Origin: Chloroflexota bacterium
Lineage (GTDB): Bacteria > Chloroflexota > Dormibacteria > Dormibacterales > Dormibacteraceae
Assembly: GCA_005880915.1 (NCBI GenBank)
Contig: VBIW01000035.1
Location: forward strand, 1 to 64,000
Length of the DNA: 64,000 nt
Direction: 5' to 3'
Under the pieces are notes generated by a model. The model was given only the letters and a program-made list of their open reading frames with translations. It did not search any database and was not told the DNA's origin. The number at the start of each line of letters is the position of its first letter. The stretch's first letter is position 1. The position numbers and the translations under genes were made by a program. Of this stretch, positions 19,539 to 29,178 are shown piece after piece.

Positions 19539-21391
19539 TCGAGCTCGGCGGCCTCGCGCCGCGACCGCGGTGGTCGCTCCGCCTCACTGCCGCTGCGACG
19601 GTCGGGGTGATTGTGATCGGCGCGCTCGCGGTCAAGCTCGGGCAGCTCCAGGTGACCGACGGGTCGCGCCTGGCGGCGCTTGCCCGGTCGAACACGGTCC
19701 ACCGAATCGTCCTGGAGGCGGACCGCGGCATCATCTACGACCGCCACGGCGCTCCCCTGGTCGAGAACAGCCCGGTCTGGAGTCTCGCGGTCATGCCCGC
19801 GGCCCTGCCCTCGAGCGCGCGGGACCGCGCGCAGGAGCTGGTCGAGCTGTCGCGCGTCTCCGGCATTGCTGAGGAGAAGCTCGCGGCGCAGCTCCTGCCG
19901 GCCGATCCCTTCGCCCCGCTCACCGTGAAGGCAAACCTGAATCAGGCTGAAGAGCTGGCGATCAGCGAAAGGCTTCCTGAGCTGCCCGGCGCATCGATCG
20001 TGCAGCGCTTGGTCAGGACTTATCGCGACGCCCTGGTCTTCGGCCATGTGCTCGGTTACATAGGACCGATCGACCCTTCGCAAGCGAAACAGCTGAGCTT
20101 GCAGGATTACCAACCCGACGAGCTCGTGGGCAAGGTCGGCGTCGAAGCGGGCCTCGAATCGACCCTTCGCGGAGCGGATGGCTGGGCCGACGTAGAGGTC
20201 GATGCGCGAGGGGAGGTAAAGAAGGTGCTGGCGATGCAGCCGCCGGTCGCCGGCCATTCCGTCTACCTGACACTCGACGCAAGCCTCCAGGAGGCGACGG
20301 CCGCCGCGCTCGGCGCGGGCCTGGCCCGCGACCACAAGACGGCAGGCGCATCCGTGGTCGTCGATCCCCGGACGGGCGAAGTGCTTGCCATGGTCAGCAT
20401 GCCCGGCTACGACACCAATCTCTTCACGCGGGGCATCTCGCGGGCCGATTACAACCGGTACCTCACCGACCCCGACAAGCCGATGCTGAACCGCGCCATC
20501 TCAGGTCAGTACGCTCCGGGCTCGACCTTCAAGATGGTCACGGCGACTGCCGGGCTGCAGGAAGGCAAGATCACTGCGCAGACTCTTCTGTCGTGTCCGC
20601 CCTACATCAACGTCAACGGCTGGATCTACCACAACTGGGCGAGCTACAGCCTTGGCCGCATGAATGTGGCCCGCGCGCTGGCAACCTCGTGCGATACGTT
20701 CTTCTACCAGGTCGCGGCGATGGTCGGCGACATCACTCTGGCCCGCTACGCACGCGCCTATGGATTCGGCCAGGCCCAGGGAATCGAGATGCCGGGCGTG
20801 ATGCCCGGGCTGGTGCCAGACCGGATCTGGAAGCAGCTGCAGTGCCGAGTGCCCGATTTCAACTCCGACGCGTGTCGTTGGAGCGAGGGCGACACCATCA
20901 CGTTCGGCATCGGACAGTCCTACCTCCTGACGACGCCGCTCAACCAGGCCGTGTATGTCGCGGCGCTCGCGAACGGAGGTCACGTGCTCCGGCCGACCCT
21001 CGTGCACGAGGTGCGAGATGCGTCAGCTCATCCGGTGAAGCAGCAAGTGACGGATGTGACAGGAAGCGTGCCGGCATCGCCCGACAATATCCAGGCCGTA
21101 CGCGAGGGCATGCGCGAGGAGATCAACCGGCCGTACAACATGAACTACTGGTTTCGCGCCGCGGGTGTTCCCGCCGACGGCGGGGGTAAGACCGGGACCG
21201 CGCAGTGGGGAGGGAGCGGGCTCGACCTGCCGACCCACGCGTGGTTTGTATTCTTCGCTCCTTACGCGCAGCCCGAGATCGCACTGTCGATCTTTGTCGA
21301 ACGCGGCGAGCTCTCTGAGGTGGAGGCAGCGCCAATCGGCGTCGACATCATGAAGTTCTATCGCAACAACGTCGGCGCAATCCGAGCCTGA
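19535..21391 (+). CDS. mrdA: Penicillin-binding protein 2
   Basis: 618 aa; dimerisation and transpeptidase domains (YAPGSTFKMVTATAGL, ATSCDTFFYQ, GGKTGTAQW); TTG start overlapping the mreD stop. Confidence 0.92.
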   Translation: MIELGGLAPRPRWSLRLTAAATVGVIVIGALAVKLGQLQVTDGSRLAALARSNTVHRIVLEADRGIIYDRHGAPLVENSPVWSLAVMPAALPSSARDRAQELVELSRVSGIAEEKLAAQLLPADPFAPLTVKANLNQAEELAISERLPELPGASIVQRLVRTYRDALVFGHVLGYIGPIDPSQAKQLSLQDYQPDELVGKVGVEAGLESTLRGADGWADVEVDARGEVKKVLAMQPPVAGHSVYLTLDASLQEATAAALGAGLARDHKTAGASVVVDPRTGEVLAMVSMPGYDTNLFTRGISRADYNRYLTDPDKPMLNRAISGQYAPGSTFKMVTATAGLQEGKITAQTLLSCPPYINVNGWIYHNWASYSLGRMNVARALATSCDTFFYQVAAMVGDITLARYARAYGFGQAQGIEMPGVMPGLVPDRIWKQLQCRVPDFNSDACRWSEGDTITFGIGQSYLLTTPLNQAVYVAALANGGHVLRPTLVHEVRDASAHPVKQQVTDVTGSVPASPDNIQAVREGMREEINRPYNMNYWFRAAGVPADGGGKTGTAQWGGSGLDLPTHAWFVFFAPYAQPEIALSIFVERGELSEVEAAPIGVDIMKFYRNNVGAIRA

Positions 21392-21395
21392 GGCA

Positions 21396-22523
21396 GTGAC
21401 GCATCGTCTCGACAAGCTGCAGCCGGTGCTCGCGGTCATGCTTGCAGCCCTCGGCGTGATGACGGTATTCAGCGCGCACGCCGATTGGGTGCGGCAAATC
21501 GTGTGGTTGATTCTCGGCGGGGTGCTTTACGTGGCCGCGGCGTTTTACGACTTCCGGCGGCTGCGTACCATCGCCCCCGCCCTTTACGCGGGAATGCTCT
21601 TGATGCTCGTCGCGGTGCCCCTGGTTGGGCACACGGCGCTTGGCGCAAGACGGTGGCTCGCGGTGGCCGGGTTTCCGCTCGAGCCATCAGAGCTGTCCAA
21701 GCTGATCGTGGTCATCGCTCTGGCGGCGTACTTGTCGCGTTGGGAGCGAATTTCGTGGAGGGTATTCATGGGGGCGCTCGGCCTGGTCGCCGCCCCTGCT
21801 GCGCTCGTCCTCGTCCAGCCCGACCTCGGCACGACCATCGTCTTGCTGGCTGTGACGGCAGGCATGCTCTTCCTCAGCGGCGCGCGACCCGCCCAGCTGA
21901 TGTCGATCGTTGCCTCCGGGGTGGTTGCCCTGCCCCTTCTGCCGCACCTCCTCCACGGCTACCAGAAGCAGCGCCTGGAGATCTTCCTCGACCCGAACAA
22001 GGACCCCCTCGGTGCCGGGTACAACCTGCTTCAGGCACGGATCGCGGTCGGGTCCGGTGGGGTGTTCGGACGCGGCTGGCTCCTCGGCCTCCAGGGCCAG
22101 CTGGGGTTCGTGCCAGAGCGAGCGACGGACTTCGTTTTCGCCTCGTTCGCCGAAGAGTTCGGGCTGGTGGGCTGCCTCGTCCTCCTTACCCTGTTCGGCA
22201 CGCTGCTGATCCGTCTCCTCCGGTCAGCGGCGGTGGCGCCGGACCGCTTCGGCGAGTTGCTGGCCGGAGGGGTCTTCTGCATCCTGTTCGTCCAGGTCGT
22301 GGAGAACGTAGGAATGAACACCGGCCTCCTACCGATCGCAGGCATTCCGCTGCCCCTGATCTCGTACGGCGGGTCGGCCACGATCACGACGCTGACGGCG
22401 CTCGGGCTCGTTCAGTCGGTGATGCTCAGGCGCCGGTCTGTCGCCTATCAAGATCGGACGAGCCCCTCCGGCGCGTTCCGACCACCCCACGCCCCTGGCG
22501 TCGGGTCACTGCGAGGATGGTGA
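21396..22523 (+). CDS. rodA: Rod shape-determining protein RodA (SEDS family)
   Basis: 375 aa; GHTALGARRWLAVAGFPLEPSELSKL, KQRLEIFLDPNKDPLGAGYNLLQARIAVGSGG. Confidence 0.93.
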   Translation: MTHRLDKLQPVLAVMLAALGVMTVFSAHADWVRQIVWLILGGVLYVAAAFYDFRRLRTIAPALYAGMLLMLVAVPLVGHTALGARRWLAVAGFPLEPSELSKLIVVIALAAYLSRWERISWRVFMGALGLVAAPAALVLVQPDLGTTIVLLAVTAGMLFLSGARPAQLMSIVASGVVALPLLPHLLHGYQKQRLEIFLDPNKDPLGAGYNLLQARIAVGSGGVFGRGWLLGLQGQLGFVPERATDFVFASFAEEFGLVGCLVLLTLFGTLLIRLLRSAAVAPDRFGELLAGGVFCILFVQVVENVGMNTGLLPIAGIPLPLISYGGSATITTLTALGLVQSVMLRRRSVAYQDRTSPSGAFRPPHAPGVGSLRGW

Positions 22524-22529
22524 GGAGCC

Positions 22530-23066
22530 TTGGTACAATCTGTCGCCGTGCCCAAGCCTGGTAGTTCGCTGTCGGCTGTCGTCGTCAGCGGAGGCAAGCA
22601 GTACCGCGTAGCCCCGGGCGACCGCATCCTGGTCGACCGGATCGCCGCGGAGCTAGGTGCTTCCGTAAAGCTCGGCCGTGTCCTGCTGTTCAGCGACGGC
22701 AACGAGGTCAAGGTCGGCAACCCGGCGATCGAAGGCCTGGACGTCGAAGCCAAGGTCATAGCCCATCCGCGGGGGCCGCGGCTCGAGAGCCTCCGGTACA
22801 AGTCGAAGAAGCGCGTGCGGGTCCATGCGGGCGGCCGCGCCCACCTGACTGCGCTGGAGATCATCGCCGTCGGAGGCGTTGGTCTACCGGTGGAAGAAAA
22901 GGAAGCGGCACCCGAGAAGGCCAAGCCCAAGGGCCGGGCCAAAGCGGCGCCCAAGAAGAAGGCCCTGGCGGCTAAGGCCGAGGCGCTCGACGAGACCCCC
23001 GAGCCTGTCGAGGAAGAGGCGCCGAAGAAGGCTCCTCGCCGCCGCGCCAAGAAGGAGAGCGAGTAG
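22530..23066 (+). CDS. rplU: Ribosomal protein L21 with a ~65-aa Lys/Ala/Glu-rich C-terminal extension
   Basis: VVSGGKQYRVAPGDRILVDRI...ESLRYKSKKRVRVHAGGRAHLTALEI then EEKEAAPEKAKPKGRAKAAPKKK...PRRRAKKESE; start could be GTG 22548. Confidence 0.9.
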   Translation: MVQSVAVPKPGSSLSAVVVSGGKQYRVAPGDRILVDRIAAELGASVKLGRVLLFSDGNEVKVGNPAIEGLDVEAKVIAHPRGPRLESLRYKSKKRVRVHAGGRAHLTALEIIAVGGVGLPVEEKEAAPEKAKPKGRAKAAPKKKALAAKAEALDETPEPVEEEAPKKAPRRRAKKESE

Positions 23067-23342
23067 ATGGCACACAAGAAGGGCGGCGGCTCCTCGCGTA
23101 ACGGGCGCGACTCGAACCCGCAGATGCTCGGCGTCAAGATCTACGGTGGACAGGTCGTCACCGCCGGCGCCATCCTGGTCCGCCAACGCGGCACCAAGAT
23201 CGCTCCCGGCACTGGCGTCGGGCTCGGCCGCGATGACACTCTTTTCGCTCTGGTACCCGGCCAGGTGAAGTACGAGCGCGTGGGCAAAGACGGCCGGCGC
23301 GTGACTGTCGTTCAGCAAGGCACGAACGCCGAACAAAACTGA
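23067..23342 (+). CDS. rpmA: Ribosomal protein L27
   Basis: [48 protein letters not shown]. Confidence 0.97.
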   Translation: MAHKKGGGSSRNGRDSNPQMLGVKIYGGQVVTAGAILVRQRGTKIAPGTGVGLGRDDTLFALVPGQVKYERVGKDGRRVTVVQQGTNAEQN

Positions 23343-23376
23343 CGGCCGGCACTTCGTCGACAGCGCACGCATCGTC

Positions 23377-24588
23377 GTGCGCGGCGGTCATGGGGGACGC
23401 GGTGCCGCGACGTTCCGTCGCGAGCCGTTCACACCACGCGGTGGTCCTGACGGCGGCGACGGCGGGCGCGGCGGCTCATTAGTCCTGGTTGCCTCGGACG
23501 AGGTCACGGACCTCTCGCGATACAAGAGGCGATCACGCTGGCAGGCGGAGGCGGGCGGGAACGGCGCCTCGACGCGCAAGACGGGGCGCAACGGGTCTGA
23601 TGTGACGCTCGATGTTCCCGTTGGCACGATCGCACTCGATTCCGACGGATCGCTGATCGCGGACCTCGATCGCCCGGGCGCGCGCGCTGTCGTCGCGAGC
23701 GGCGGAGCCGGCGGGCGCGGCAACGTCCATTTCAAAAGCTCGACGCGCCAGGCGCCCGACTTTGCGGAGCCGGGTCTGAAAGGTGAAGAGCGCGAGATCA
23801 CCCTCGATTTGAAGCTCATCGCCGACGCCGGCCTGGTCGGACCGCCGAACGCAGGCAAGTCCTCGTTGCTGGCCGCCCTCACCGCCGCGCATCCCAAAGT
23901 CGGCGCCTATCCGTTCACCACGCTCGACCCCGAGCTGGGTGTGGCCGAGGTCGCGGGCGGCAGGATCGTCCTGGCCGACATCCCAGGGCTGATCGAAGGC
24001 GCGGCTCGAGGGGCTGGGCTGGGTCAGCGCTTCCTCCGCCATGTCGAGCGCACCAAGGTGCTGGTTTACGTGCTCGACGGCGCAACCGCAGATCCGTGGC
24101 GGGACCTCGAAACGGTGCGGCAGGAGGTGGCGCAGTTCTCCGCGGAGCTGGCGGAGCGCCCCCACCTCGTGACGGTGAACAAGGTCGACCTCGAACCGGC
24201 GCGACGCCTGCGGGCGCGCAACCGGCGGCCGAACGTGCACTTCGTGTCGGCACTGACGGGCGAAGGGTTGCCGGCGCTGATCGGTGCCATCGGCAAGGCG
24301 GTCGCATCGGCGCCACCGCCGAGCCTGCCTGCACCGGTCGCCGTCACCAGGCTCCCCATCCGTCGAAGCGACGAGCTCGTAGTCGAACGCAAACCAGTCG
24401 GATTTGCCGTCCATAGCGAGCGAGTCGAGCGGCTGGTCGAGCGAACCAACCTCGAATCGGAAGGCGGCCTCGCCCGCTTTCAGGCCGAGCTGGATCGGTT
24501 CGGGGTCAACGAGGCCCTTGAGGCCGCGGGCGTGAAGCCGGGCGACACCGTGAGCATCGGCGGCATCGAGTTCGAGTACCAGCCGTGA
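23377..24588 (+). CDS. obg: GTPase Obg/CgtA
   Basis: FRREPFTPRGGPDGGDGGRGG, GPPNAGKSSLL, DIPGLIEGAARGAGLGQRFLRHVERT, C-terminal OCT domain; N-terminus probably extends upstream (see findings). Confidence 0.94.
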   Translation: MRGGHGGRGAATFRREPFTPRGGPDGGDGGRGGSLVLVASDEVTDLSRYKRRSRWQAEAGGNGASTRKTGRNGSDVTLDVPVGTIALDSDGSLIADLDRPGARAVVASGGAGGRGNVHFKSSTRQAPDFAEPGLKGEEREITLDLKLIADAGLVGPPNAGKSSLLAALTAAHPKVGAYPFTTLDPELGVAEVAGGRIVLADIPGLIEGAARGAGLGQRFLRHVERTKVLVYVLDGATADPWRDLETVRQEVAQFSAELAERPHLVTVNKVDLEPARRLRARNRRPNVHFVSALTGEGLPALIGAIGKAVASAPPPSLPAPVAVTRLPIRRSDELVVERKPVGFAVHSERVERLVERTNLESEGGLARFQAELDRFGVNEALEAAGVKPGDTVSIGGIEFEYQP

Positions 24589-25193
24589 GGGTCGGGATCC
24601 TCGGCGGCACATTCGATCCGATCCATCTCGGGCATCTTGCGGCGGCGCAGGCCGCGATCGAGTGCGCTGAGCTCGATCGCCTGGTCCTCGTTCCCTCGGG
24701 AAGCCCCCCGCACCGCAGGCCCGCGGTGGCGGAAGCGGAACGGCGGCTCGAGATGGTGAGGCTCGCCATCGGAGATGACCCTTCGTTCGAAGTCTCCGAC
24801 ATCGAGACGCGCCGAACCGGCCCTTCCTTCACGTCCGACACTCTTCGCGAGCTGAAGCGGCTGCGACCTGGCGACGAGCTGTTCCTCGTCCTCGGGTGGG
24901 ACGCGGCTCGGATGTTTGGCACGTGGCACGAACCCGATGAGGTGCGCCGCCTGGCCAACGTCGTGGTGGTCAGCCGGCCCAGGAGCGGGGCTCCGGATGA
25001 GAGTTCGCTGCGCGCCGCGGGGCTCGATCCGGCGCAGACGATCGTGTGTCTGCGCCCGACCCCGGACATCTCGGGCAGCGCGCTGCGGCGGGCCATCGCG
25101 CATGGCGAACCAATCAGCGAGCTGCCGGAGGCGGTCGAACGCTACATCGCCAAAAATCGGCTGTATGGGGATAATCGAGACATTGGCTGCTGA
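24585..25193 (+). CDS. nadD: Nicotinate-nucleotide adenylyltransferase
   Basis: RVGILGGTFDPIHLGHLAAAQAA...PSGSPPHR...ISGSALRRAIA. Confidence 0.95.
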   Translation: MRVGILGGTFDPIHLGHLAAAQAAIECAELDRLVLVPSGSPPHRRPAVAEAERRLEMVRLAIGDDPSFEVSDIETRRTGPSFTSDTLRELKRLRPGDELFLVLGWDAARMFGTWHEPDEVRRLANVVVVSRPRSGAPDESSLRAAGLDPAQTIVCLRPTPDISGSALRRAIAHGEPISELPEAVERYIAKNRLYGDNRDIGC

Positions 25194-25560
25194 CCCGTCC
25201 AGGCGACTCACGCCGCTCCAGCTCGCGCGACTTTTGAGGAGCGCGGCAGCCGAGAAGAAGGCTTGGGACCCCGTGGTGATCGACGTGCGCGATCAGACTT
25301 CGGTGGCCGACTATTTCGTCATCTGCGAAGGCGAGACCGACCGCCAGGTTCGCGCCATCGCGGACGGCATGGTGGAGGCGGCCAAGGCGAAAGACCGAAG
25401 GCCGCTTGCGGTCGACGGCTACGGAGACGCGGGCTGGATCCTGCTCGACTTCGACTCGGTGCTCGCGCACGTATTCCTGCCCGGGGAGCGGTCGTACTAC
25501 GACCTGGAGAGCCTGTGGGCGCCGGCGGCTAAAAGGCGGAAGAGGGCTGCCTCGGCCTAG
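25165..25560 (+). CDS. rsfS: Ribosome silencing factor
   Basis: KAWDPVVIDVRDQTSVADYFVICEGETDRQVRAIADGM...GDAGWILLDFDSVLAHVFLPGERSYYDLESLW; ATG 25165 within the nadD 3' end. Confidence 0.93.
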   Translation: MGIIETLAADPSRRLTPLQLARLLRSAAAEKKAWDPVVIDVRDQTSVADYFVICEGETDRQVRAIADGMVEAAKAKDRRPLAVDGYGDAGWILLDFDSVLAHVFLPGERSYYDLESLWAPAAKRRKRAASA

Positions 25561-25567
25561 CAAAAGC

Positions 25568-25620
25568 CACGAGCCCCTCCGGCGCCTTCGGCGCCACCTC
25601 CCCATGAATGGGGAGGAGCC
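25568..25620. repeat. Family-B palindromic element between convergent genes (possible bidirectional terminator)
   Basis: gagcccctccggcgccttcggcgccacctccccatgaatggggaggagccc; related to 58695-58817. Confidence 0.6.
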
Positions 25621-25623
25621 CTT

Positions 25624-25977
25624 CTAGATCAGCTGGGCGTAGCGGTCGAAGATTTCTCTTAGCTCTGCGGGGGGTTCCACGCGATGCTTCTTCATCACGT
25701 CGAACAGGCTCAGGATGTGGCGCACTCCTGCGAGCGTGACTCCTTTCTCGCGCGTCAGGTTCTGGATCACCTGGACCTTGCTGATGTCACGCTGTGAGTA
25801 GCGCCGCCGGTTTGTCATCGTGCGATGCGGCTCGATCAGGCGCGCGTCCTCGTACAGCATCAACGTGCGCGGGTGCGTCTCGAGGATCTCGGCGGCGACG
25901 CTGATCGTGTACAGCGGCTTGTCAAGGTCGCTGAACGACTGGTGATGACCCCTTGGACCGCGGTTGTTGCTTGCCAT
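25624..25977 (-). CDS. MerR-family transcriptional regulator (HspR-like)
   Basis: LYTISVAAEILETHPRTLMLYEDARLIEPHRTMTNRRRYSQRDISKVQVIQNL; start Met of MASNNRGPRG chosen. Confidence 0.85.
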   Translation of the reverse strand: MASNNRGPRGHHQSFSDLDKPLYTISVAAEILETHPRTLMLYEDARLIEPHRTMTNRRRYSQRDISKVQVIQNLTREKGVTLAGVRHILSLFDVMKKHRVEPPAELREIFDRYAQLI

Positions 25978-26852
25978 CAGTGAAGGGACTTCAAGACCTG
26001 GATGATGGCCGGGCCCAGGAGGACGATCCACAAGACGGGAAAGATGCAGCCGACCATCGGGAAGACCATGCGCGAGGAAGCCTGAGCCGCGCGCTCTTGA
26101 GCGCCCTGGCGCTGGCGGCGCCTCATCTCGGTCGCCTGCACCCGGAGTAGCCGCGCGATTGGAACCCCCATCTGGTCTGACTGCACGATCGACTCGACAA
26201 GGTGGTGCAGGTCCGGCACGCCCGCCGTGTCGGCCATGTTCTCGAGGGCTCCCATGCGTGGCCTGCCGAGCCTGATCTCTCGCAGAACCTTGCCGATCTC
26301 GTCGCCCAGCGCGTTGTGGAATCGCTCTGTGATGCTGAGCAGTCCTTCGTCGAGACTCATGCCAGACTCAACCACCAGGGTCAGCAGGTCGGTCGCTTCG
26401 GCGAGCGAGCGCTGGATCTGGCGCCTGCGCTGGCCGATTCGCTGTTCGATCCACAGGCCAGGAGCCAGGTAGCCGGCGGCCGCGAAGATGGCGCCGGCCA
26501 GGGGCGCGGCCACGTAATCGGGGAACGAGAGTGGCAATAGGAGGCCGATTGCGAGTCCGGCGATAGCCATCATCGCCGCGATGCTGTATCGGACGGCCTG
26601 GAAGCCGGCCGGCGTCAGGCCGGCTGGGTTGCCCGCCTGGCTCAGCTTCTGGCGGAGCTGGATCGCTGTCCCGGCCGGGAGTCGCGACACCGGCCGCAGC
26701 GCCGACTCGAGCTGCTTGAGGAAGCCCTGGCGAGGGGCGCCGGGCACCAAGCCACCATTGGCGGCGGCGGCACGGTACTGGTCGATGGCGATGAAGTATG
26801 CGAAGACGATCACTGCGCAGATGAGGCCTGAGACTATGGCGACCTGCAGCAT
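25977..26852 (-). CDS. tadC: Type II secretion system F family protein, TadC-like
   Basis: LAEATDLLTLVVESGMSLDEGLLSITERFHNALGDEIGKVLREIRLGRPRMGALENMADTAGVPDLHHLVESIVQSDQMGVPIARLLRVQA. Confidence 0.88.
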   Translation of the reverse strand: MLQVAIVSGLICAVIVFAYFIAIDQYRAAAANGGLVPGAPRQGFLKQLESALRPVSRLPAGTAIQLRQKLSQAGNPAGLTPAGFQAVRYSIAAMMAIAGLAIGLLLPLSFPDYVAAPLAGAIFAAAGYLAPGLWIEQRIGQRRRQIQRSLAEATDLLTLVVESGMSLDEGLLSITERFHNALGDEIGKVLREIRLGRPRMGALENMADTAGVPDLHHLVESIVQSDQMGVPIARLLRVQATEMRRRQRQGAQERAAQASSRMVFPMVGCIFPVLWIVLLGPAIIQVLKSLH

Positions 26853-26857
26853 CGCCT

Positions 26858-27799
26858 TCAGGCCTCCAGCGAGGTCATGCGCTGGATGAGCAGGTTGCCG
26901 ATGAGGATCATCACCCCGGCGAAACCCAGCATCGCGTAGCCCACCCAGGTGCCCGTCATCGGCGCGTAGTAGCCGGGAACGAAAATATAAAGTCCGAGGG
27001 CGAGGAGGATGGGTAGGCCGGTGATGATGCTGGCCGACGCGCGCGATTGCGCGGTCAGCACGCTCATGTCGCGCTTCGTCTGAAGGCGATCGCGAAGTGT
27101 GTCCGAGATGTTGTCCAGGACCTCGGCGAGGTTGCCTCCGACCCGGATATGCAGAAGGATCGCCGTGACGATGAACTCGAGGTCTGGGCTGTTGATGCGC
27201 AGGAGCATTGCGCTGAGCGCTTCTTCGACCGAGGTGCCGAGCGTGATCTCTGTCGTGACGCGTTCGAACTCGGTGGACACGGGCGGCTGCGACTTCGCCG
27301 CCACCGTCTCGAGCGCGCGGTCGATCGCATATCCCGTCTTCAAAGAGTTCGACAGAAGCTGGAGCATGCTCGCGAGCTGGTCATTGAAGAGCTTCAGTCG
27401 TCGCCGCTGCAAGTAGTTGACCACGAGAGGTGGGATCACGAAGCCGACCGCGCCGAGGATGATCGGTCCGAGCGTGAAGCCGAAACGGAAAAGGCCAACC
27501 AGGGCGCCCAGGCCGACCGCCCCGATGCGGATGAGGAGGTACTCGGGCGCGGTGAGGTTCAGGCCGGCGCGAGCGAGGTCCTCGGTCAGCGTGGGCTTGC
27601 CTTGCACCTTCCTGCGCTGGCTGAGGTTTTCTGCCGCCGGCTTGAGCAGGCGCTCCACGAGCTCCCTCGGCGTGGCGCGAGGAGGCATCGTATCGGTGGC
27701 GCGTGTCCGTTCTTTGCGGACCTTGTCAAGGGCCCAGAAGAAGACGAAGATCGCGGCCGCCATGGGGACTGCAACGATCGTCTCTGGTGGCAGGTTCAT
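26858..27799 (-). CDS. tadB: Type II secretion system F family protein, TadB-like
   Basis: FNDQLASMLQLLSNSLKTGYAIDRALETVA...DLEFIVTAILLHIRVGGNLAEVLDNISDTLRDR; internal Met chosen. Confidence 0.88.
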   Translation of the reverse strand: MNLPPETIVAVPMAAAIFVFFWALDKVRKERTRATDTMPPRATPRELVERLLKPAAENLSQRRKVQGKPTLTEDLARAGLNLTAPEYLLIRIGAVGLGALVGLFRFGFTLGPIILGAVGFVIPPLVVNYLQRRRLKLFNDQLASMLQLLSNSLKTGYAIDRALETVAAKSQPPVSTEFERVTTEITLGTSVEEALSAMLLRINSPDLEFIVTAILLHIRVGGNLAEVLDNISDTLRDRLQTKRDMSVLTAQSRASASIITGLPILLALGLYIFVPGYYAPMTGTWVGYAMLGFAGVMILIGNLLIQRMTSLEA

Positions 27800-27806
27800 G
27801 ACGAGA

Positions 27807-28568
27807 CTAAAAGAGGGTGGGGTAGGCGGCCTGGATGACCTGCAGAGTGACGCCCTTGGCATCGCCGACGCTCGGACACTTCGGGTCCGGTAGCTTCTCG
27901 CCGGGCGCGTAGTCCTTGTACGACTCGAGGGTGTACTTCAAAGCCGCATAAGTCAGGAACCAGGTGATGACCTCGGCCTCGCATTGCGTGACCACGATCG
28001 TCAGGCTCGTCGCGCCGGCGTTGCCGGAGCTGCTTGCAGAACCGACTTTGATCACATGCACCTGCGTGAAGATCGTCTTCACCGCGACCTTACCGGCCGT
28101 CGAGACGGTCGCGATTACCGACATGTAGTCGCCCGGCTGGATGTAATCCGCGACGCCCTGCTGCTCGCTGGTCGGGAGAGTCAGGGCGACGTAACCCTGC
28201 GGGATGGGCAGGTACTCGGACTGTGAGCCGAGGGCGTTGTTTGGCTTGGCCACGTCGTTGGAGACGACCGCTTGGCCGGACGGGATCGACACCAGCGGGA
28301 CCATGCCCTGGACGTCCTGGATCCGCGTGAAGTAGACCTTGGGGTACGTACCCGGCACCGGGATGCTCTTCATCGTGAGGGCATCGGCTGTGATGGGGAT
28401 CCGCGGCTGGAGATCCCTGCTCGCGACGACCACCGTTTGCTGGGGACTCGCGCCGGCCTGGCTGGCGTTGAGAGCTACGAGGACGAAAGCAACGATGACC
28501 AGGATGGCCAGGAGGACGCCGAGGAGTGTGAACGGGCGGCGCGAAGTAATTGTGCTAAGGCTCCGCAA
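27807..28568 (-). CDS. cpaB: Flp pilus assembly protein CpaB/RcpC (SAF domain)
   Basis: TVVVASRDLQPRIPITADALTMKSIPVPG...GQAVVSNDVAK...YVALTLPTSEQQGVADYIQPGDYMSVIAT. Confidence 0.85.
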   Translation of the reverse strand: MRSLSTITSRRPFTLLGVLLAILVIVAFVLVALNASQAGASPQQTVVVASRDLQPRIPITADALTMKSIPVPGTYPKVYFTRIQDVQGMVPLVSIPSGQAVVSNDVAKPNNALGSQSEYLPIPQGYVALTLPTSEQQGVADYIQPGDYMSVIATVSTAGKVAVKTIFTQVHVIKVGSASSSGNAGATSLTIVVTQCEAEVITWFLTYAALKYTLESYKDYAPGEKLPDPKCPSVGDAKGVTLQVIQAAYPTLF

Positions 28569-28614
28569 GGCCGACCAATCATAGGCAAGATATCCCGGTG
28601 CCGAGCCCCCTTAC

Positions 28615-29178
28615 GTGATACTGAAAAAGCCACTTTTGGAGCAGCGCGGACAGTCCCTGGTGGAGTTCGCGGTGTCCTCGGTGATACTTCTCCTCCTGGT
28701 CGGGGGCCTGGTCGACATCGGACGCTCGATCTATGTTTCCGAGGCCCTGTCGAACGCAGCGCGCGAGGGGGCGCGCCACGGCGCCTGGTTCGATGCCCCC
28801 AGGCAGGCGCATCCCTACCTGGACGACGCCCAGATCCAGGCCGCGGTGGACGCCGAGCTGGCTTCCATCTCGCTACCCGGGTCGGTCCTCAAGAACCCCG
28901 GCGGCACCACCTGCCCTTCGGTGTCGGACGGAAATACACTGCACAACCCCCCATACGTCTCCTCGGCTTACCCCCCGACAGCCAATCAGCCATGGCTCTA
29001 CATCTGCTACAACAACACGCCTGGGGTCGACTTCACGAGCCCAGCGACCAACCAGGGCCAGCTTGACCTGAACGTGATCGTCCTCTACACGTACGGTCCA
29101 CTGACGCCCCTGGTGAAATCGCAGTTCGGGGTCTTCCAGGTGGCCGCGAACCAGCACATGACCGTGCAGGGTTTCTGA
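28615..29178 (+). CDS. TadE-like pilus assembly protein
   Basis: QRGQSLVEFAVSSVILLLLVGGLVDIGRSIYVSEALSNAAREGARHGAW. Confidence 0.85.
   Translation: MILKKPLLEQRGQSLVEFAVSSVILLLLVGGLVDIGRSIYVSEALSNAAREGARHGAWFDAPRQAHPYLDDAQIQAAVDAELASISLPGSVLKNPGGTTCPSVSDGNTLHNPPYVSSAYPPTANQPWLYICYNNTPGVDFTSPATNQGQLDLNVIVLYTYGPLTPLVKSQFGVFQVAANQHMTVQGF

Noticed and set aside
24916-25164. N-terminal extension of the rsfS ORF
   Set aside because: Out-of-frame overlap with nadD; the RsfS domain begins after ATG 25165
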